From Bacillota bacterium (GTDB lineage: Bacteria > Bacillota > Bacilli > Tumebacillales > Effusibacillaceae): 9,367 nt of DNA. The stretch lies in the NCBI GenBank assembly GCA_020059765.1, contig JAGVBM010000014.1, positions 1 through 9,367 on the forward strand, in the 5' to 3' direction. Position 1 is the stretch's first letter, and every line of letters begins with the position of its first letter. The translations under genes and the position numbers were made by a program. Below, in pieces: positions 7,525-9,367 of the stretch. The notes under the pieces were generated by a model. That model saw nothing but the letters and a program-made list of their open reading frames with translations. It did no database searches and was not told where the DNA came from.

Positions 7525-7866
7525 TCACCCTTCAAAATACCATTTAAAGCCCCAGTTTCTCATTTCGTTGAAAATGGGTGCCAGCTCCTTCCCTTTATCT
7601 GTTAAAGAATATTCGACATGAGGGGGGATTTCTGGAAAAACAGCCCTTTTTACAATGTCATGCTGCTCTAATTCTTTCAATCGCAGGGATAATGTTTTGG
7701 GACTTACCCCCGTTAATGATTTCAGTAATTCTCCAAACCTTTTCGGTCCGAAAAGCAAGTCTCGTATGATTAAAAATGTCCATTTCCCACCGATTACATC
7801 TAACGTTTTTTCTACGTAGCATACATTCCTGCACTCTGTTTCACTATTCCTGACTACGATCTCCAT
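7525..7866 (-). CDS. HxlR-family winged-helix transcriptional regulator
   Basis: A 113-residue DUF24/HxlR regulator, a dimeric winged-helix DNA binder; several members (YodB, QsrR, HypR, QorR) sense quinones, diamide or other electrophiles through a cysteine near the N terminus. The sequence shows the N-terminal cysteines C12 and C16, the signature VEKTLDVIGGKWTFLIIRDLLFGPKRFGEL (18-47), the helix-turn-helix with recognition helix SPKTLSLRLKELEQ (55-68), and the wing PPHVEYSLTDKG (81-92). C16 occupies the usual redox-cysteine place just before the conserved V-E. The ATG at 7866 follows AGGAGG. It is divergent from a quinone-oxidoreductase-like gene, the arrangement known for Corynebacterium glutamicum qorR-qor2, so it probably controls that gene and itself. 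By eye the gene is more AT-rich than the operon to its left, hinting at separate acquisition. Confidence 0.92.
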   Translation of the reverse strand: MEIVVRNSETECRNVCYVEKTLDVIGGKWTFLIIRDLLFGPKRFGELLKSLTGVSPKTLSLRLKELEQHDIVKRAVFPEIPPHVEYSLTDKGKELAPIFNEMRNWGFKWYFEG

Positions 7867-7878
7867 TGTGATCCTCCT

Positions 7879-7900
7879 ATACTTTCATTATTGAAATTAT
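7879..7900. promoter_or_regulatory. Candidate HxlR operator (22-bp inverted repeat)
   Basis: ATACTTTCA-TTAT-TGAAATTAT is an inverted repeat with 8 of 9 arm pairs matching; the inner TTTCA/TGAAA arms are perfect. It lies between the regulator's SD and its candidate -10, and it covers the candidate -35 of the divergent oxidoreductase promoter. A bound dimer could therefore repress both genes. AT-rich palindromes of this size are typical of HxlR-family operators. The assignment is inferred from position and symmetry. Confidence 0.5.
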
Positions 7901-7919
7901 ATAACAATACTGTAATTAT
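7891..7919 (+). promoter_or_regulatory. Candidate promoter of the oxidoreductase gene
   Basis: TTGAAA (7891-7896, 5/6 match) and AATTAT (7914-7919, 4/6) are 17 nt apart, with a TG just upstream of the -10 (extended -10 type). The site overlaps the opposing regulator promoter almost entirely, so the two would compete or be repressed together. It leaves a leader of about 80 nt before the TTG start. Confidence 0.4.
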
Positions 7920-7924
7920 ATGAA
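7896..7924 (-). promoter_or_regulatory. Candidate promoter of the HxlR regulator gene
   Basis: On the minus strand TTCATA (7919-7924) is a 4/6 match to the -35 consensus, followed after 17 nt by a perfect TATAAT (7896-7901). It lies about 30 nt from the ATG at 7866. A second TATAAT at 7915-7920 has no comparable -35. Confidence 0.5.
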
Positions 7925-7992
7925 GAAAATATCACTACTTTACAAAGAATAATTTTGAAAGTTACAATGATCTCGATTTCAATCAAGCACAA

Positions 7993-7997
7993 GGGGG
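7993..7997 (+). promoter_or_regulatory. Ribosome binding site deciding the oxidoreductase start
   Basis: AAGGGGGAA lies eight nt before the TTG at 8006. The earlier in-frame TTG at 7955 and the ATG at 7967 have no comparable SD, and codons before 8006 do not resemble the family's N terminus. Confidence 0.65.
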
Positions 7998-8005
7998 AAT
8001 TCGAC

Positions 8006-9004
8006 TTGAAAGCTGTTGCAATTGAGCAATTTGGCAATCCCGATGTGTTTCAAATCATGGATCTTCCACGTCCCAAATCCATTCCCGGACACGTTTTGAT
8101 CCGTGTCGCCGCATCAAGCGTTAACCCAGTGGATACCGTCATTCGTAATGGCTTTTTTCCACCGATATCTCATGATTTTCCAGCCATCCTTCACGGAGAT
8201 GTTGCTGGGGTCATCGAGGAAGTAGGGCCAGACGTAACAAACTTTAAGCCAGGAGACGAAGTATACGCCTGTGCGGGAGGTGTAAAAGGACTGAACGGGG
8301 CGCTTGCAGAATTTATGTTGGCTGACGCTGATCTGGTAGCTCTCAAGCCCAAATCGCTCAGTATGGCGGAGTCTGCGGCACTTCCTTTAGTCTCTATTAC
8401 TGCCTGGGAAGCCCTCATGGATAGGGCAAAGATTAAAGCCGATCAAGCGGTATTAATACATGCTGCTGCGGGCGGTGTAGGGAGCATCGCCATCCAACTG
8501 GCGAAGTGGGCAAAAGCTAAAGTATTTACCACAGCCTCTACGGAAGAAAAACTTGCCACTGGGCGCAAGCTTGGTGCCGATGTGACGATCAACTATCGTG
8601 AACAAACGGTTCAGAAATATGTAAACGAGTATACAGAAGGAAAAGGATTTGATATCGTGTTTGATACAGTCGGCGGTGAAAACCTTGACAAATCCTTTGA
8701 AGCGGCAAAAGTGAACGGAACTGTTGTCTCCATTTCTACGATCTCAACCCATGATCTGACTTTACTCCATACGAAGGGGCTGAACCTCCATGTTGTCTTC
8801 ATGCTGATTCCCATGCTGTATGGAGTGAATCGTAAGAACCATGGAAAAATTTTAGCCAACATTGCCAAGCTTGTTGATGAAGATCACATCCGTCCATTAC
8901 TCGACTCAAAATCCTTTACTTTCTCCGAAGTTGCGCAAGCCCATCGCCATCTCGAATCGGGTCGTGCTGTGGGAAAGGTAACTTTGATCAATGACTTGAT
9001 TTAA
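8006..9004 (+). CDS. NAD(P)H-dependent quinone-oxidoreductase-like MDR enzyme
   Basis: A 332-residue medium-chain dehydrogenase/reductase of the zinc-free quinone oxidoreductase (zeta-crystallin/QOR-like) group, which generally reduces quinones or enone-type electrophiles with NADPH. Visible features are the N-terminal GroES-like domain (about 1-125) with MKAVAIEQFGNPDVF, SSVNPVDTVIRNG (37-49), the HGDVAGVIEEVG stretch (63-74), then the Rossmann domain with AAAGGVGSIAIQLAK (153-167) and LGADVTINY (189-197). The zinc-ligand cysteines of alcohol dehydrogenases are missing, as expected for QORs. The frame is open from 7955, but the TTG at 8006 follows GGGGGAA at eight nt spacing and yields the standard MKAV start. 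It is divergent from an HxlR regulator and ends just before a strong terminator. The substrate is not deducible. Confidence 0.92.
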   Translation: MKAVAIEQFGNPDVFQIMDLPRPKSIPGHVLIRVAASSVNPVDTVIRNGFFPPISHDFPAILHGDVAGVIEEVGPDVTNFKPGDEVYACAGGVKGLNGALAEFMLADADLVALKPKSLSMAESAALPLVSITAWEALMDRAKIKADQAVLIHAAAGGVGSIAIQLAKWAKAKVFTTASTEEKLATGRKLGADVTINYREQTVQKYVNEYTEGKGFDIVFDTVGGENLDKSFEAAKVNGTVVSISTISTHDLTLLHTKGLNLHVVFMLIPMLYGVNRKNHGKILANIAKLVDEDHIRPLLDSKSFTFSEVAQAHRHLESGRAVGKVTLINDLI

Positions 9005-9025
9005 TTTTTCAATCTGGAATATCCA

Positions 9026-9061
9026 AAAAAATGAGGGCCATCTTACTGGTTCTCATTTTTT
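9026..9061. terminator. Bidirectional intrinsic terminator after the oxidoreductase gene
   Basis: Arms 9026-9040 and 9047-9061 form a 15-pair stem (AAAAAATGAGGGCCA against TGGTTCTCATTTTTT) with two G-U pairs and a six-base loop TCTTAC. The plus-strand transcript ends in a run of U, and the opposite strand also has a run of T after the stem, so it could end transcripts from both sides. It starts 22 nt after the oxidoreductase stop codon. Confidence 0.85.
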
Positions 9062-9292
9062 CGTGAAATGAAACTTGCGATCTCCTCAAAACACTTTCTC
9101 AAAAAAGCTCGCAACTCATTCGGGTTTTTATCAAGGTTGTTGGATCCGGAATGGAGGGATGGTTCGGACTCGGTAGTTTGACTTATTCACCGGACATATA
9201 GACATTGGAAAACACTTGTTTCAATAAACCGAAGCTCGTACAATAGATGCATATAATCAATCGGACATTTGTTCGTTTAGGAGGATACTCAC
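9062..9292. other. Stretch with no recognisable gene
   Basis: Between the terminator and the putative start at 9293 I find no convincing gene. Short frames exist on both strands: plus 9068-9181 (37 codons from ATG), and minus 9043-9186 (47 codons, reading through NPNELRAFLRKCFEEIASF, with no start codon and its stop inside the terminator loop). None has an SD, and several frames are open at once, so none is favoured. TTGCGA (9075-9080) and TCGCAA (9109-9114) form a widely spaced 6-bp inverted repeat. A remnant of a decayed gene or mobile element is possible but unproven. Confidence 0.4.
9216..9244 (+). promoter_or_regulatory. Candidate promoter near the right edge
   Basis: TACAAT (9239-9244, 5/6) has TTGTTT (9216-9221, 3/6) 17 nt upstream. 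A perfect TATAAT at 9252-9257 lacks a fitting -35. Either would serve the SD at 9279-9284 and the frame starting at 9293. The evidence is weak because the region is AT-rich. Confidence 0.3.
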
Positions 9293-9367
9293 TTGGCACT
9301 TCAGCACAACCTTGGACTGAGCCTGATCTTTCGGCTCGAACTTGAAAATTCGAGTGCTACGTTCGGA
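9293..9367 (+). CDS. Possible start of an unidentified gene, cut by the right edge
   Basis: A TTG codon at 9293 is preceded by a perfect AGGAGG (9279-9284) at eight nt spacing, and the frame stays open for 25 codons to the window end, beginning M-A-L-Q-H-N-L-G-L-S-L-I-F-R. I do not recognise a family. Against it, the minus strand is also open here (37 codons, stop at 9257-9259), and 25 codons is too short to prove coding. It could be a real gene, a short leader peptide, or chance. Two overlapping inverted repeats lie within it and are listed separately. Confidence 0.35.
   Translation, partial: MALQHNLGLSLIFRLELENSSATFG
9319..9354 (+). repeat. Two mutually exclusive hairpins
   Basis: GAGCC (9319-9323) can pair with GGCTC (9333-9337), and CTCGAA (9335-9340) can pair with TTCGAG (9349-9354) across an eight-base loop. 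The two share CTC at 9335-9337, so only one can form at a time. This resembles an attenuation switch, but both stems are short and lie inside a possible coding frame; the window ends before any poly-U tract could be seen. Confidence 0.3.

Noticed and set aside
6860..7621. A 253-codon open frame on the plus strand
   Set aside because: It is the antisense shadow of the decarboxylase gene, which has all PLP motifs and its own SD.
9068..9181. A 37-codon ATG-started frame on the plus strand after the terminator
   Set aside because: No SD, and other frames on both strands are open over the same bases; nothing marks it as coding.
9331..9367. A tRNA-like T-loop (GTTCGAGCC on the minus strand)
   Set aside because: No cloverleaf with acceptor, D and anticodon stems can be built around it.

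Overview
The window is a Bacillota (Firmicutes) chromosome segment, almost certainly from the order Bacillales. Most of it is the conserved DNA-replication and RNA-processing block that Bacillus subtilis carries as yaaO-tmk-darA(yaaQ)-yaaR-holB-ricT(yaaT)-yabA-yabB-rsmI. Base composition is moderate, Shine-Dalgarno (SD) sites are strong (GGAGG types), and start codons are often GTG or TTG. This suits a member of Bacillales outside the Bacillus core, perhaps an Alicyclobacillaceae-type lineage. The family placement is a guess; the order-level placement rests on gene content and order.

Layout, right to left on the minus strand: a lysine/ornithine/arginine-decarboxylase-like PLP enzyme (yaaO), thymidylate kinase (tmk), the c-di-AMP receptor DarA, the DUF327 protein YaaR, DNA polymerase III delta' (holB), the Fe-S protein RicT, the initiation regulator YabA, an MFS transporter, TrmN6-type tRNA methyltransferase, and the 5' part of rsmI, cut by the left edge. 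Gaps run from -29 to about +75 nt and no internal terminator is visible, so this looks like one long transcription unit. Compared with B. subtilis, an MFS gene sits between yabA and yabB, yazA is missing between yabB and rsmI, RicT lacks its C-terminal segment, and the delta' Walker A lysine is replaced by methionine.

Right of yaaO is an accessory module. A HxlR-type regulator (minus strand) is divergent from a zinc-free quinone-oxidoreductase-like MDR enzyme (plus strand). Their shared AT-rich intergenic region holds two facing candidate promoters and a 22-bp inverted repeat overlapping both, a plausible operator for redox- or electrophile-responsive control. The oxidoreductase gene ends at a strong hairpin terminator that is U-tailed on both strands.

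The last ~300 bases hold no confident gene. Near the right edge a good SD precedes a TTG-started frame that runs off the window, with two overlapping hairpins inside it. I see no CRISPR array, rRNA, tRNA or complete mobile element, and no clear sign of a wholly new system. The points most worth checking are the hxlR operator region, the short RicT, the operon-embedded transporter and the unexplained right edge.
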